Positions 26,723 to 34,330 of a stretch of 64,000 nucleotides of DNA are shown here, in pieces. The DNA is from DLAJ01 sp964655525. Its GTDB lineage: Bacteria; Bacillota; Clostridia; Lachnospirales; Lachnospiraceae. The position numbers and the translations under genes were made by a program. The stretch is from assembly GCA_964655525.1 (NCBI GenBank), contig CAZZNE010000006.1, positions 62,001 through 126,000 of the forward strand, written 5' to 3'. How positions within the stretch are numbered: position 1 is the stretch's first letter; every line of letters begins with the position of its first letter. The notes under the pieces are model-generated. The model was given only the letters and a program-made list of their open reading frames with translations. It did no database searches and was not told where the DNA came from.

Positions 26723-27070
26723 TTATTTTACAAGCTCTTTTACCTTTGCCTTCTTGCCGACACGGTTTCTTAAGTAATTCAGTTTCGCTCTTCTTACCTT
26801 ACCGGTGCGGACTACTTCTACCTTCTCCACATTCGGGGAATGCAGCGGCCAAGTCTTCTCTACGCCGATTCCGTTGGAGTTCTTGCGTACGGTAAAGGTT
26901 GCGCGGTTGCTTCCGCCCTGCTTCTTTAATACCGTTCCCTCAAAAATCTGGATTCTCTCGCGGTTACCCTCTTTGATCTTGCCGTATACACGTACCGTGT
27001 CACCGACATTGAACTGCGGAACCTCGTTCTTTAACTGCTCGTCTTCGATTTCCTTGATCATGTTGTTCAT
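26723..27070 (-). CDS. rplS: 50S ribosomal protein L19
   Basis: A ribosomal protein at the 30S-50S interface. The 115-residue sequence has the family blocks FNVGDTVRVYGKIKEGNRER, FEGTVLKKQGGS and RATFTVRKNSNGIGVEKTWP, followed by the basic end VRRAKLNYLRNRVGKKAK. GGAGATAGAGAA precedes the ATG at 27070. It is normally directly downstream of trmD; here a Fic gene lies between and rplS has its own promoter and a leader that may be an autoregulatory L19 element. Confidence 0.98.
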   Translation of the reverse strand: MNNMIKEIEDEQLKNEVPQFNVGDTVRVYGKIKEGNRERIQIFEGTVLKKQGGSNRATFTVRKNSNGIGVEKTWPLHSPNVEKVEVVRTGKVRRAKLNYLRNRVGKKAKVKELVK

Positions 27071-27145
27071 TTCTCTATCTCCTTACGATATACTGGATGT
27101 TCTTAATACTCATGCGTAACAGAGGACCATCTTTTTATTGCAACG
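27071..27145 (-). promoter_or_regulatory. candidate L19 leader
   Basis: The 5' leader of rplS contains GATGGTCCTCTGTTACGC followed by a short stem and the ribosome site. It resembles what I remember of the Firmicutes L19 autoregulatory leader; I have not aligned it. Confidence 0.35.
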
Positions 27146-27150
27146 TGCAT

Positions 27151-27179
27151 AGTTTACCATAACATGGATGTGATTGCAA
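27151..27179 (-). promoter_or_regulatory. promoter of rplS
   Basis: On the minus strand TTGCAA (27174-27179), 17-base spacer, TAAACT (27151-27156). It lies between the Fic gene and rplS, which keeps rplS independent of the inserted gene. Confidence 0.65.
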
Positions 27180-27197
27180 GTGTTTTTTGCAGGATGC

Positions 27198-27848
27198 TTA
27201 TCCGGCGCACTCATTTGTTTCAATTTCCAATGTTTTTATGCATTTCTTCAAACAATCCTTAAGTGGCTTTAATTCATCTTTCAAATACCAATTATCTAAT
27301 GTGATATTAAATTCTTCCGCATGATCTTTTCCAATCGTTAAAACGCCATTTCCTGATTCAATCAGGATCTTACTCGCAACGATTGTCGCTGTTCTTTTAT
27401 TTCCATCCCAAAAGAGCTGTTGCTTACAAATATACGAAAAAAATTCGAAAGCTCTTTCCTCTGAATCTTCTATTTCATTAATCCTGTCAATTTCCTTTAA
27501 TACTTTCTCCTTAATCGGAATGGTGGGGATAAAATCGCCAACTCCGACTTTCCCATTTCTCAAAACTCCCCATTGCAGGCTTTCATTTCTTGAAACAAAA
27601 TCATTTATTTTGCATATATAATCCAAATCTATTGTTATGTCTACATTTTCTATACAATATCTCCATGCATCCCGCAGATTAAGAACTGTCTGAATATCAT
27701 CAACTGCCACTCCGTTGACCACCGCACCATCTATAATGGTCTGCGTCTGCGGAAATGTTACATTACAGCCCTCTATATACGCCGTGTTATAGACTAATTC
27801 GACAAACGTCTTCTTCGCCAAAAACAGATTCTGTTCCCTCGTAAGCAT
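27198..27848 (-). CDS. Fic-domain protein lacking the catalytic histidine
   Basis: 216 residues. Fic proteins usually transfer AMP to target hydroxyls through the motif HPFx(D/E)GN(G/K)R. Here the motif reads QLFWDGNKRTA, with Gln in place of the His, so AMPylation is unlikely; de-AMPylation or binding is possible. An inhibitory-helix motif (S/T)xxxE(G/N) is present at about residues 22-27 (TAYIEG), upstream of the Fic core (class II layout). The gene interrupts the conserved trmD-rplS pair, 40 bases after trmD is read in. It is more AT-rich than its neighbours, a hint of insertion. Confidence 0.85.
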   Translation of the reverse strand: MLTREQNLFLAKKTFVELVYNTAYIEGCNVTFPQTQTIIDGAVVNGVAVDDIQTVLNLRDAWRYCIENVDITIDLDYICKINDFVSRNESLQWGVLRNGKVGVGDFIPTIPIKEKVLKEIDRINEIEDSEERAFEFFSYICKQQLFWDGNKRTATIVASKILIESGNGVLTIGKDHAEEFNITLDNWYLKDELKPLKDCLKKCIKTLEIETNECAG

Positions 27849-27888
27849 TGTGATCTCCTCTCCATACCGATTTTCTCAATCTGCACTT

Positions 27889-28605
27889 TCATTTTTCTTT
27901 TACGGGATGCTCCGCCATGTAGCGCTCATACAGATCCGGTCTTCTCTCCTTTGTCCGAGCGATAGACTGCTCTAACCGCCATGCGTCCACCTTCGCGTGA
28001 TCGCCGCTTAACAGGATTTCGGGCACGCGCCTGTCATGCCATACCTCCGGTCGGGAATACTGCGGATATTCCAAAAGATGATCGGTAAATGATTCCGTCT
28101 CCGCAGAATCATGATTGTTTAACACGCCCGGCACCAGACGCGCGATCGCATCCACCATCACCATCGCCGCAAGCTCGCCGCCCGTTAACACATAATCGCC
28201 GATCGAAATATAATCGGTAACGATTTCCTCCAGCACACGCTCATCCACGCCCTCATAATGCCCACATAAAAAAATAAGCTGTTCCTCGCTCGCAAGCTCC
28301 CTTGCCATCTCCTGATGGAAACACTTCCCCTGCGGCGTCACATAGATCGTCCGAATACGCTGTCTGGTCTTTTGCGCCGCAGTGATCGCCGCATAACAGT
28401 CATAAACAGGCTGTGCCTGCATGAGCATGCCCGCACCGCCTCCATAGGTGTAATCGTCCACCTTTTTATGCTTGTCCGTCGTATAATCACGGATATTATA
28501 GGTATTGATCGAAATCAGCTCCCGCTGCGCCGCGCGCGCCAAAATACTGGTATTCAGCCCGTCGCGCACCATATCGGGAAACAATGTCATAATGTGGAAG
28601 TCCAT
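27889..28605 (-). CDS. trmD: tRNA (guanine37-N1)-methyltransferase
   Basis: Methylates G37 next to the anticodon using S-adenosylmethionine and so prevents +1 frameshifting. 238 residues starting MDFHIMTLFPDMVRDGLNTS. The trefoil-knot SAM site contains LICGHYEGVDERV (here LFLCGHYEGVDERV) and YISIGDYVLTGGELA; the catalytic Asp region reads VPGVLNNHDSAETESF. Highly conserved. It lies in the usual order rimM-trmD, with a hairpin element in the 93-base gap between them. Confidence 0.98.
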   Translation of the reverse strand: MDFHIMTLFPDMVRDGLNTSILARAAQRELISINTYNIRDYTTDKHKKVDDYTYGGGAGMLMQAQPVYDCYAAITAAQKTRQRIRTIYVTPQGKCFHQEMARELASEEQLIFLCGHYEGVDERVLEEIVTDYISIGDYVLTGGELAAMVMVDAIARLVPGVLNNHDSAETESFTDHLLEYPQYSRPEVWHDRRVPEILLSGDHAKVDAWRLEQSIARTKERRPDLYERYMAEHPVKEK

Positions 28606-28648
28606 TTATTTGTTCCTTTTTGCGTATCCAAAATTTCTCAATCCTGGA

Positions 28649-28700
28649 AGAATCACACAGCGATTCTTCGAAAGATTGGCGCACTGCGCCAATCTTTTTT
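28649..28700. repeat. dispersed tandem-hairpin element, copy 3
   Basis: GAATC-ACACAGC-GATTC, linker TTCGAAAG, then AAAGATTGGCGC-ACT-GCGCCAATCTTTTTT. It lies between rimM and trmD and begins at the rimM stop codon, as copy 1 does at gdhA. The arms differ in sequence but keep pairing, while the linker is unchanged. Confidence 0.7.
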
Positions 28701-29229
28701 ATTCCACAAGCCCCGGCATCAAATGCACGGTCATATGCCGTTCTTTGACATCCACAAATTTCACGCACTCTTTGATCGCCGGAAGAAGAAGCTCTTTGCC
28801 GTCCGCCTGTTTTACAACATAAACATCATTTGCCCCGGTCTGCATCACATCATCCAGCACGCCGAGAAGGATGCCTTCGTCACTTTCCACCTGCATGCCG
28901 ATCAGATCGGAAATATAATATTCATTCTCCTTTAGCGGGATCGCTTTATCTCTCGGTACATACAGTTCCGCGCCGCGCAACAGCTCCGCGTCCTCTATCG
29001 TTTTACATTCTTTGAATTTCACAATGACCATCTGCTTGAAAAATTTCACGCCCTCAATGTGCATGCACCGGTCTTCCCGGCGCTCCTGCGGATCTTTCAG
29101 CAGAACTTCCTTGTATTTCTTATAGCGCTGCGGCTCATCCGTCGTCGGGTACACCTTCACTTCCCCGCCTATGCCGTGCGTCGTCGCAACGCAGCCCACT
29201 CTGAATAATTCCTCCCTTGCGTCTTCCAT
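28699..29229 (-). CDS. rimM: 16S rRNA processing protein RimM
   Basis: A 30S maturation factor that binds ribosomal protein S19. 176 residues: N-terminal RimM beta-barrel (FRVGCVATTHGIGGEVKVYPTTDEPQRY, with the GIKGE-like motif as GIGGE) and the C-terminal PRC-barrel (EYYISDLIGMQVESDEGILLGVLDDVM, GANDVYVV). The normal order rpsP-khpA-rimM-trmD is kept. A strong hairpin at 29268-29320 separates it from khpA, so rimM probably depends partly on read-through or its own promoter. Confidence 0.96.
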   Translation of the reverse strand: MEDAREELFRVGCVATTHGIGGEVKVYPTTDEPQRYKKYKEVLLKDPQERREDRCMHIEGVKFFKQMVIVKFKECKTIEDAELLRGAELYVPRDKAIPLKENEYYISDLIGMQVESDEGILLGVLDDVMQTGANDVYVVKQADGKELLLPAIKECVKFVDVKERHMTVHLMPGLVE

Positions 29230-29267
29230 CCTGCCGCTCCCTCACATCTCTTTTCCCAATTACCGCA

Positions 29268-29320
29268 TTTTAAGATAAAACAGCGGTCGTTTCAATAAGA
29301 CCGCTGTTTTCATCTTAAAA
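29268..29320. terminator. long bidirectional-type terminator between khpA and rimM
   Basis: TTTTAAGAT-A-AAACAGCGGTC, loop, GACCGCTGTTTT-C-ATCTTAAAA: a nearly perfect stem of about 21 base pairs with A/T ends on both sides. On the minus strand it ends the rpsP-khpA transcript. Confidence 0.85.
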
Positions 29321-29338
29321 TCATACTCCTCATGCCAA

Positions 29339-29363
29339 GAAGAATCCGCTATGCGAATTTTTC
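29339..29363. repeat. dispersed hairpin element, single-stem copy
   Basis: AAGAATCCGC-TAT-GCGAATTTTTC lies 28 bases after the khpA stop (which is at 29391), just before the long terminator. One arm has a mismatch. Confidence 0.45.
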
Positions 29364-29390
29364 CATCAAGTTCCCTGCCGGAACTCTTTT

Positions 29391-29621
29391 TCATACAATT
29401 TCTACATCCACACGTTTATTATCCTTTGAAGATGCCGCTTTTACCACGGATCGGATCGCCTTTGCGATTCTTCCCTGTTTACCGATAACTTTACCCATAT
29501 CGGCAGGCGCAACATGGAGTTCAACGGTCACATTTCGACCGTTCTCCTTTTCCGTGACAACAACCTCATCGGGATAATCAACAAGTGCCTTTGCAATTAC
29601 CTCTACCAATTCTTTCATCAT
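29391..29621 (-). CDS. khpA: KH-domain RNA-binding protein KhpA (YlqC)
   Basis: A small RNA-binding protein of 76 residues with a single KH domain: VTVELHVAPADMGKVIGKQGRIAKAIRSVV carries the GxxG loop as GKQG. In Firmicutes KhpA pairs with KhpB and affects cell division and small-RNA-dependent regulation. It follows rpsP by 51 bases, the standard order. AGGTGGATG-type sequence precedes the ATG at 29621. Confidence 0.95.
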   Translation of the reverse strand: MMKELVEVIAKALVDYPDEVVVTEKENGRNVTVELHVAPADMGKVIGKQGRIAKAIRSVVKAASSKDNKRVDVEIV

Positions 29622-29672
29622 CCACCTCCGAAAGACACACGCCGTTAAACAATGGGTTTTCTTGAAGCATTC

Positions 29673-29918
29673 TTACTTCTCGATGCCGGCATTCTTTAAC
29701 AGTCTTGCAACGGTCTCCGTCGGCTGCGCGCCGTTTGCGAGCCACTTCTTTGCAAGCTCCTCGTTCACCTTTACGGTTGCCGTCTCCGTGTTCGGATCAT
29801 AGGTGCCGATCTCCTCAATGCACTTACCGTTTCTGGATACTCTCGAATCAGCTACCACGATTCTGTAAAGCGGTCTCTTCTTCTGTCCGATTCTTCTTAA
29901 TCTGATCTTTACTGCCAT
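29673..29918 (-). CDS. rpsP: 30S ribosomal protein S16
   Basis: 81 residues: MAVKIRLRRIGQKKRPLYRI, then VADSRVSRNGKCIEEIGTYDP, both signature blocks of S16, and WLANGAQPTETVARLL near the end. I chose the ATG at 29918, which has GGAGG nine bases upstream, rather than the TTG five codons earlier. First gene of the rpsP-khpA-rimM-trmD group. The 96-base gap after ffh contains alternative hairpins. Confidence 0.97.
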   Translation of the reverse strand: MAVKIRLRRIGQKKRPLYRIVVADSRVSRNGKCIEEIGTYDPNTETATVKVNEELAKKWLANGAQPTETVARLLKNAGIEK

Positions 29919-29933
29919 GTTCTTTTCCTCCAA

Positions 29934-30012
29934 AGTATCTGTTTGTTTTTTGTTTCCGAGGCTGCATATCCTATTCGCAGCCGCGATTTATAGGATGGAC
30001 TCCGCTTATTTT
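29934..30012 (-). promoter_or_regulatory. structured leader of rpsP
   Basis: On the minus strand GGCTGC...GCAGCC (loop GAATAGGATAT) and ATCCTAT...ATAGGAT share bases, so the two hairpins exclude each other. No U-run follows. A regulatory switch is possible but unproven. Confidence 0.35.
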
Positions 30013-30014
30013 CG

Positions 30015-31376
30015 TTAAAACGGGAATCTCATACCACCTAATCCGCCGAAGCCGCCGTGCCGCTTTTTCGAAAAACCGCCCATCTGCTTCATCATTTTTT
30101 GTCCCTGCTCAAACTGCTTGATAAACCGGTTGACGATTGCAATATCCACGCCCGCGCCCCGCGCGATCCTGTGCTTTCTGCTCGGATTTAACAGCTTGGG
30201 ACTGCGCCGCTCCTCCGGCGTCATGGAAAGGACGATCGCTTCAAACTGACTTAACTGCTTATCGTCGATCATGGAGCTTATGTCTCCCATTTTCGCACCC
30301 ATGCCGGGCAGCATGGAAAGAATACTGGACAGTCCGCCCATATTCTTCATCTGCTTCATGCTTTCCAGATAATCCTCAAAGTCAAACTTCCCTTTTTTCA
30401 TATTGGAAGCCATTTTCTTTGATTTATCTTCGTCAATCTCGATCTCATTCTGCGCTTTCTCGATCAGGGAAAGCACATCGCCCATACCAAGAATCCGGCT
30501 CGCCATGCGGTCGGGATAAAACTGCTCGAGATCGGTCAGCTTCTCTCCCATTCCGACAAACAGGATCGGCTTGCCTGTCACTGCCTTTACGGACAGCGCC
30601 GCACCGCCTCTCGTATCGCCGTCAAGCTTGCTCAATATAATCCCGTCAACGCCGACCTTCTCGTCAAATTCTTTCGCAACATTGACCGCATCCTGTCCTG
30701 TCATTGCATCCACAACAAGTAACGTTTGATGCACTGTTACATTTGACTTGATCTCCTGAAGCTCTTTCATCATGTCTTCATCTATATGCAGCCGTCCGGC
30801 GGTATCTAAGATCACCACATCATGACCGTTTTTCTGCGCATGTTCGATCGCCGCTTTCGCAATATTGACAGGGGAATGATTCTCCCCCATAGAAAACACA
30901 TCCACCTGAACCTTTTCTCCGTTGACCTGCAGCTGTTTGATCGCCGCAGGACGGTAGACGTCACACGCAACAAGCAATGGCTTCTTGCCTTTCAGCTTCA
31001 TCTTGCCCGCCAGCTTTGCCGTCGCCGTCGTCTTTCCTGCACCCTGCAAGCCGCTCATCATAACGACCGTGATCGCTTTTCCGGGCTGATAGGCGATCTG
31101 CGTCGTCTCAGATCCCATGAGCGCGATCATTTCCTCATTGACGATCTTAATGACCGTCTGCCCCGGATTTAAGCCGTTTAGGACGTCGCTGCCGACGGCG
31201 CGTTCCTGTACCGTGGATACGAACTGCTTGACAACCTTAAAATTGACGTCGGCCTCGAGCAGCGCCATTTTGACTTCCTTTAACGCTGTTTTGACATCCT
31301 CCTCGGTCAGACGCCCCTTGCCTCTCAGGTTCTTAAATATATTGCTCAGTTTATCGGTTAAACTCTCAAATGCCAT
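30015..31376 (-). CDS. ffh: signal recognition particle protein Ffh (SRP54)
   Basis: The GTPase that binds signal sequences and SRP RNA and targets ribosomes to FtsY at the membrane. 453 residues: N domain (1-95), G domain with MSGLQGAGKTTATAKLAG (G1), DVYRPAAIKQL, VILDTAGRLHIDEDMM (G3) and LSKLDGDTRGGAAL (G4/G5 region). The Met-rich M domain ends the protein (PKLLNPSRKHRIARGAGVDIAIVNRFIKQFEQGQKMMKQMGG), including the RNA-binding helix. Usual length. It follows ylxM by 15 bases in one operon. Confidence 0.98.
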   Translation of the reverse strand: MAFESLTDKLSNIFKNLRGKGRLTEEDVKTALKEVKMALLEADVNFKVVKQFVSTVQERAVGSDVLNGLNPGQTVIKIVNEEMIALMGSETTQIAYQPGKAITVVMMSGLQGAGKTTATAKLAGKMKLKGKKPLLVACDVYRPAAIKQLQVNGEKVQVDVFSMGENHSPVNIAKAAIEHAQKNGHDVVILDTAGRLHIDEDMMKELQEIKSNVTVHQTLLVVDAMTGQDAVNVAKEFDEKVGVDGIILSKLDGDTRGGAALSVKAVTGKPILFVGMGEKLTDLEQFYPDRMASRILGMGDVLSLIEKAQNEIEIDEDKSKKMASNMKKGKFDFEDYLESMKQMKNMGGLSSILSMLPGMGAKMGDISSMIDDKQLSQFEAIVLSMTPEERRSPKLLNPSRKHRIARGAGVDIAIVNRFIKQFEQGQKMMKQMGGFSKKRHGGFGGLGGMRFPF

Positions 31377-31391
31377 TTACCGTCTCCCCTG

Positions 31392-31880
31392 CTACAGTTC
31401 TTCCATAATCTCACCGGAAAGCGTCCGGATCGCGGCAAGCCGTTCCGCTATTGTTTTTCCAGCCGATGCTTCCTTCGATGCCGACCGTGCTTCCTGTATT
31501 TCCTGTTCTGCCGCCCGTCCCTCACGTTTTCCCTGTTCTGATGTCACACCGTTCCCGTTCTGCTCAGAGGGCTCTTTTTTCAACGTATCACTCTCTCCCT
31601 GCTCCAACAGTTCCTTTGCCAGCACGTCGATACGCAATACCTTTTCTTTGATCAGGGCAAATCTTTTCACAAGCCCGAGCCGCTCCTCATACTGTTCCAG
31701 AATTTTATCACAGCGGCGGATCAGATCATGTACGCCCTGCCTGCTGATTCCCTGAATATCCGCGATTTCCGTAAGGGACATATCGTGATAGACCGCATCC
31801 TCATAAATCTGCCTCTGATGCGCGGTCAGCAATTCCCCGTAAAAATCATACAACAAGCCATGTTCCACGATTTTTTCCAT
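31392..31880 (-). CDS. ylxM: YlxM/p13-like helix-turn-helix protein
   Basis: Encoded directly before ffh, as in most Firmicutes; thought to modulate the SRP pathway. 162 residues from the ATG at 31880 (MEKIVEHGLLYDFYGELLTA), with GGAGAGGGG upstream. The sigma-70 region-4-like helix-turn-helix is MSLTEIADIQGISRQGVHDLIRRC. The C-terminal half (about residues 90-150) is a low-complexity Glu/Gln/Lys-rich tail (SEQNGNGVTSEQGKREGR) not seen in the short canonical form of about 110 residues. An upstream frame extension exists but crosses the terminator/promoter. Confidence 0.9.
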   Translation of the reverse strand: MEKIVEHGLLYDFYGELLTAHQRQIYEDAVYHDMSLTEIADIQGISRQGVHDLIRRCDKILEQYEERLGLVKRFALIKEKVLRIDVLAKELLEQGESDTLKKEPSEQNGNGVTSEQGKREGRAAEQEIQEARSASKEASAGKTIAERLAAIRTLSGEIMEEL

Positions 31881-31914
31881 ACGGTCAGCCCCTCTCCCAT
31901 CATCACACTTTGCT

Positions 31915-31943
31915 ATCATACAGGATAAAAAAAAGGCTGTCAA
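31915..31943 (-). promoter_or_regulatory. sigma-A promoter of ylxM-ffh, overlapping a terminator
   Basis: On the minus strand TTGACA (31938-31943), 17-base spacer, TATGAT (31915-31920). The -35 box is part of the 3' arm of the upstream terminator and the spacer contains its U-run. Confidence 0.8.
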
Positions 31944-31968
31944 GTATTTTTTCTTGACAGCTTTCTTT
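31924..31968 (-). terminator. terminator of SIR2-TPR unit
   Basis: On the minus strand AAAGCTGTCAAG-AAAAAATA-CTTGACAGCC then eight Ts. It closes the SIR2-TPR/small-gene transcript and overlaps the ylxM promoter. Confidence 0.8.
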
Positions 31969-32010
31969 GTATTGTTTTTATCGCCTTGAACACCTATCTT
32001 CCAACCATTT

Positions 32011-32202
32011 TTATGACACTTCAAACTGTTTCATTTCTTCTTGAGACAAAGGTCTTCCTAATTTCTTTGATAAAAGAATGGCTTCCCTCAATCGATATAC
32101 TTTTCCCTCAGAAGGCGCTGTCAATCTCCCATCCGGCATAGCTTCGCCAAACCTGTCGAATTTATCTATAACCGTTTTTTCTTTTCTTTCCGCTACAATC
32201 AT
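32011..32202 (-). CDS. small hypothetical protein (63 aa) downstream of SIR2-TPR gene
   Basis: ATG at 32202 with AAGGAG eleven bases upstream; starts MIVAERKEKTVIDKFDRFGE. No membrane segment and no cysteine. A DGRLTAPSEGKVYRLREAIL centre is followed by SKKLGRPLSQEEMKQFEVS. I do not recognise the family. Size, charge and position 43 bases after the SIR2-TPR gene, before a terminator, are compatible with an antitoxin or accessory partner, but that is only inference. Confidence 0.6.
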   Translation of the reverse strand: MIVAERKEKTVIDKFDRFGEAMPDGRLTAPSEGKVYRLREAILLSKKLGRPLSQEEMKQFEVS

Positions 32203-32245
32203 GTTATTCACGCTCCTTAACGATGTTTGACACAGTATGAGGATG

Positions 32246-34183
32246 TCACAACTCTTCCGCTTTCTTCCGATCCTCTTTCGCAAGTGCTTCCTCGCCGATG
32301 ACCGAGTATACTCGTGCGCGATTCAGATAGGCATTTTTATACTCCGGATTCAGTTGGATTGCACGTGCATAATCTTCAATAGCCTTTGCATATTTTTTTA
32401 AACTTTCATATACAACACCACGGTTAGTATATACATCTGCATCATTGGGATCCAATTCAATTGCTTTATCGTAATCTTTGATGGCCTTTTCATTCTGCCC
32501 TAACTCGCTATATACATTACCACGGTTATTATATACTTCTGCATCATTGGGATCAAGCTCAATTGCTTTATCGTAATCTTTGATGGCCTTTTCATTCTGC
32601 CCTAACTCGTCATATACATTACCACGGTTAGTATATGCATCTGCACCATTGGGATCAAGCTCAATTGCTTTTTCGTAATCTTTGATGGCCTTTTCATACT
32701 GCCCTAAATCATAATATATATTACCGCGGTTATTATATACACCTGCATCATTGGGATCAAGCTCAATTGCTTTTTCGTAATCTTTGATGGCCTTCTCATG
32801 CTGCCCCAATTCGTCATATACATTACCACGGCCAGTATATACAGTTGCATAATTGGGATCAAGCTCAATTGCTTTATCATAATCCTTGATTGCCTTTTCA
32901 TGCTGTCCTAATTCGTAATATACAATACCACGGTTATTATATGCAACTGCATTCTCTGGAAATATCTCTATCGCTTTCGAATACTCATCCATAGCGTCCT
33001 GTTGGCGTCCCTCGCCATAGGCACGGTTCCCCCGGCGAATATAATCCCAAACGGTAAGCGTCTGCTCTTTCTCCCGCTGCTTTTCTTCATGCTGCTCCAC
33101 TTTATTCATTTCCTGAAGAGCTTCCTGCATTTCCGGTTTTTTATTCAGCTCCTCCCACTGCTGATGATATTGCTGGACACGCTTCTCGTACTTTTTCTTC
33201 AGATGCTCTGCCGTAAGACCTGGCCGGATGGCATCTCCATACATAACTTTTCCGATTTCTACCATCAAAGCATCAAACCCATCAATAGCGACGAAATATC
33301 CATTCCGCTTTTCCACAAATCTCTGAATCTTTTCTTCGGGCAGATCAGAGGGATCAGGCTTTCCACGATAGCACCAATATACGCCCTTACGCATGTCAGT
33401 ACGGTCGTCTTCCAAAAAGGACATCAAACTGTGGTCACCGCCGGCATATCCAATCACAATGGGCGTGTACGTATTAAGCGCATGGTTCAGTGCTGTCTGC
33501 CATTCCAATTTTAATTCATTGGTCGTTTCCGGACTGTTAAACGGTGCATACATCAAACCGCGATGCACCTTCGCCACAATGGGACGCTGGATATTTGCAT
33601 CCATATAGTCCACCAAAGATTCATGGCCGACAACAAGCGGCTTTTTATCTGTGTACAAAAACAGGGCATCTTCCACCAGACTGTCGAAATTCGTGGTGAT
33701 AACCAGATTATTCTGGTTGTTCTCAGTCAACAGCTTTGCCAATGTGTGATAGCCAAGGCTGGGGTCACAACGCTCCATAATTTTCTCCAGATAGCTATAT
33801 CCCTTACGCGGATTGGCATGAAAACGCAGCCTATAGATATCAAAATAGTACTCGCTTGAGATCACCCTGCCCGCTTTTTTAGCGCACTGCCATGCGGCTT
33901 CAATCTCATCAAACTTGTGCTCCATTTCCTCTTCTTCATACAAGTCACCGGCAAGCCTCCGCGTTTCCTCTGCATCCATCACAGGCATTCCTCGGTCCCC
34001 CGACTTGCCCATGAGACAATCCATCCACTGCATCTCAAGGGTGCTGCCGCTAGGGATGCCCGATTCTACCGACGCGCCGGATCCCAAGATGAAACAGAAC
34101 CGCTGCTCACTATTTTCGGTCGATTCCTTTATCAACCGTGATAAACTCTTTGCGGAAAGAATTCTGGACTTTGAAAACGACAT
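32246..34183 (-). CDS. SIR2-domain protein with C-terminal TPR array
   Basis: 645 residues from the ATG at 34183 (GAGGGG eight bases upstream). Residues about 28-300 form a SIR2-like NAD-binding domain: FILGSGASVESGIPSG, ITTNFDSLVEDAL (TxNxD type), VAKVHRGLMY at the catalytic-His position and IGYAGGDHSLMSFL. A helical linker (300-375) leads to eight TPR units, six of them nearly identical (YNNRGNVYxELGQxEKAIKD). SIR2 proteins of this kind act in anti-phage systems by degrading NAD; here this is inference. It has its own strong promoter and a small downstream gene. Confidence 0.88.
   Translation of the reverse strand: MSFSKSRILSAKSLSRLIKESTENSEQRFCFILGSGASVESGIPSGSTLEMQWMDCLMGKSGDRGMPVMDAEETRRLAGDLYEEEEMEHKFDEIEAAWQCAKKAGRVISSEYYFDIYRLRFHANPRKGYSYLEKIMERCDPSLGYHTLAKLLTENNQNNLVITTNFDSLVEDALFLYTDKKPLVVGHESLVDYMDANIQRPIVAKVHRGLMYAPFNSPETTNELKLEWQTALNHALNTYTPIVIGYAGGDHSLMSFLEDDRTDMRKGVYWCYRGKPDPSDLPEEKIQRFVEKRNGYFVAIDGFDALMVEIGKVMYGDAIRPGLTAEHLKKKYEKRVQQYHQQWEELNKKPEMQEALQEMNKVEQHEEKQREKEQTLTVWDYIRRGNRAYGEGRQQDAMDEYSKAIEIFPENAVAYNNRGIVYYELGQHEKAIKDYDKAIELDPNYATVYTGRGNVYDELGQHEKAIKDYEKAIELDPNDAGVYNNRGNIYYDLGQYEKAIKDYEKAIELDPNGADAYTNRGNVYDELGQNEKAIKDYDKAIELDPNDAEVYNNRGNVYSELGQNEKAIKDYDKAIELDPNDADVYTNRGVVYESLKKYAKAIEDYARAIQLNPEYKNAYLNRARVYSVIGEEALAKEDRKKAEEL
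32400..33005 (-). repeat. 102-base tandem repeats encoding TPR units
   Basis: Six or seven units of about 102 bases inside the SIR2-TPR gene. Each contains a copy of the sequence coding for GQxEKAIKDYDKAIELDPN and most bases are identical between units, which points to recent expansion. Confidence 0.8.
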
Positions 34184-34213
34184 GCCGACCACCCCTCATA
34201 TTTATTATCGCTT

Positions 34214-34242
34214 ATTGTAGTCATATTTTCGACATTTGTCAA
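34214..34242 (-). promoter_or_regulatory. sigma-A promoter of SIR2-TPR gene
   Basis: On the minus strand TTGACA (34237-34242), 17-base spacer, TACAAT (34214-34219), about 30 bases before the start codon. Confidence 0.8.
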
Positions 34243-34330
34243 CAACAGGCGTATAGCAGTCACAAGAATTCATTTTCAAGAATATCTGAATTAAAATAAG
34301 GATTGAGCAGACAGGGCATCGTCTCCACCG

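Noticed and set aside
32400..33005. Regular repeats of about 102 bases looked like a CRISPR-type array at first sight
   Set aside because: They encode in-frame TPR units of the SIR2-TPR protein; there are no unique spacers.
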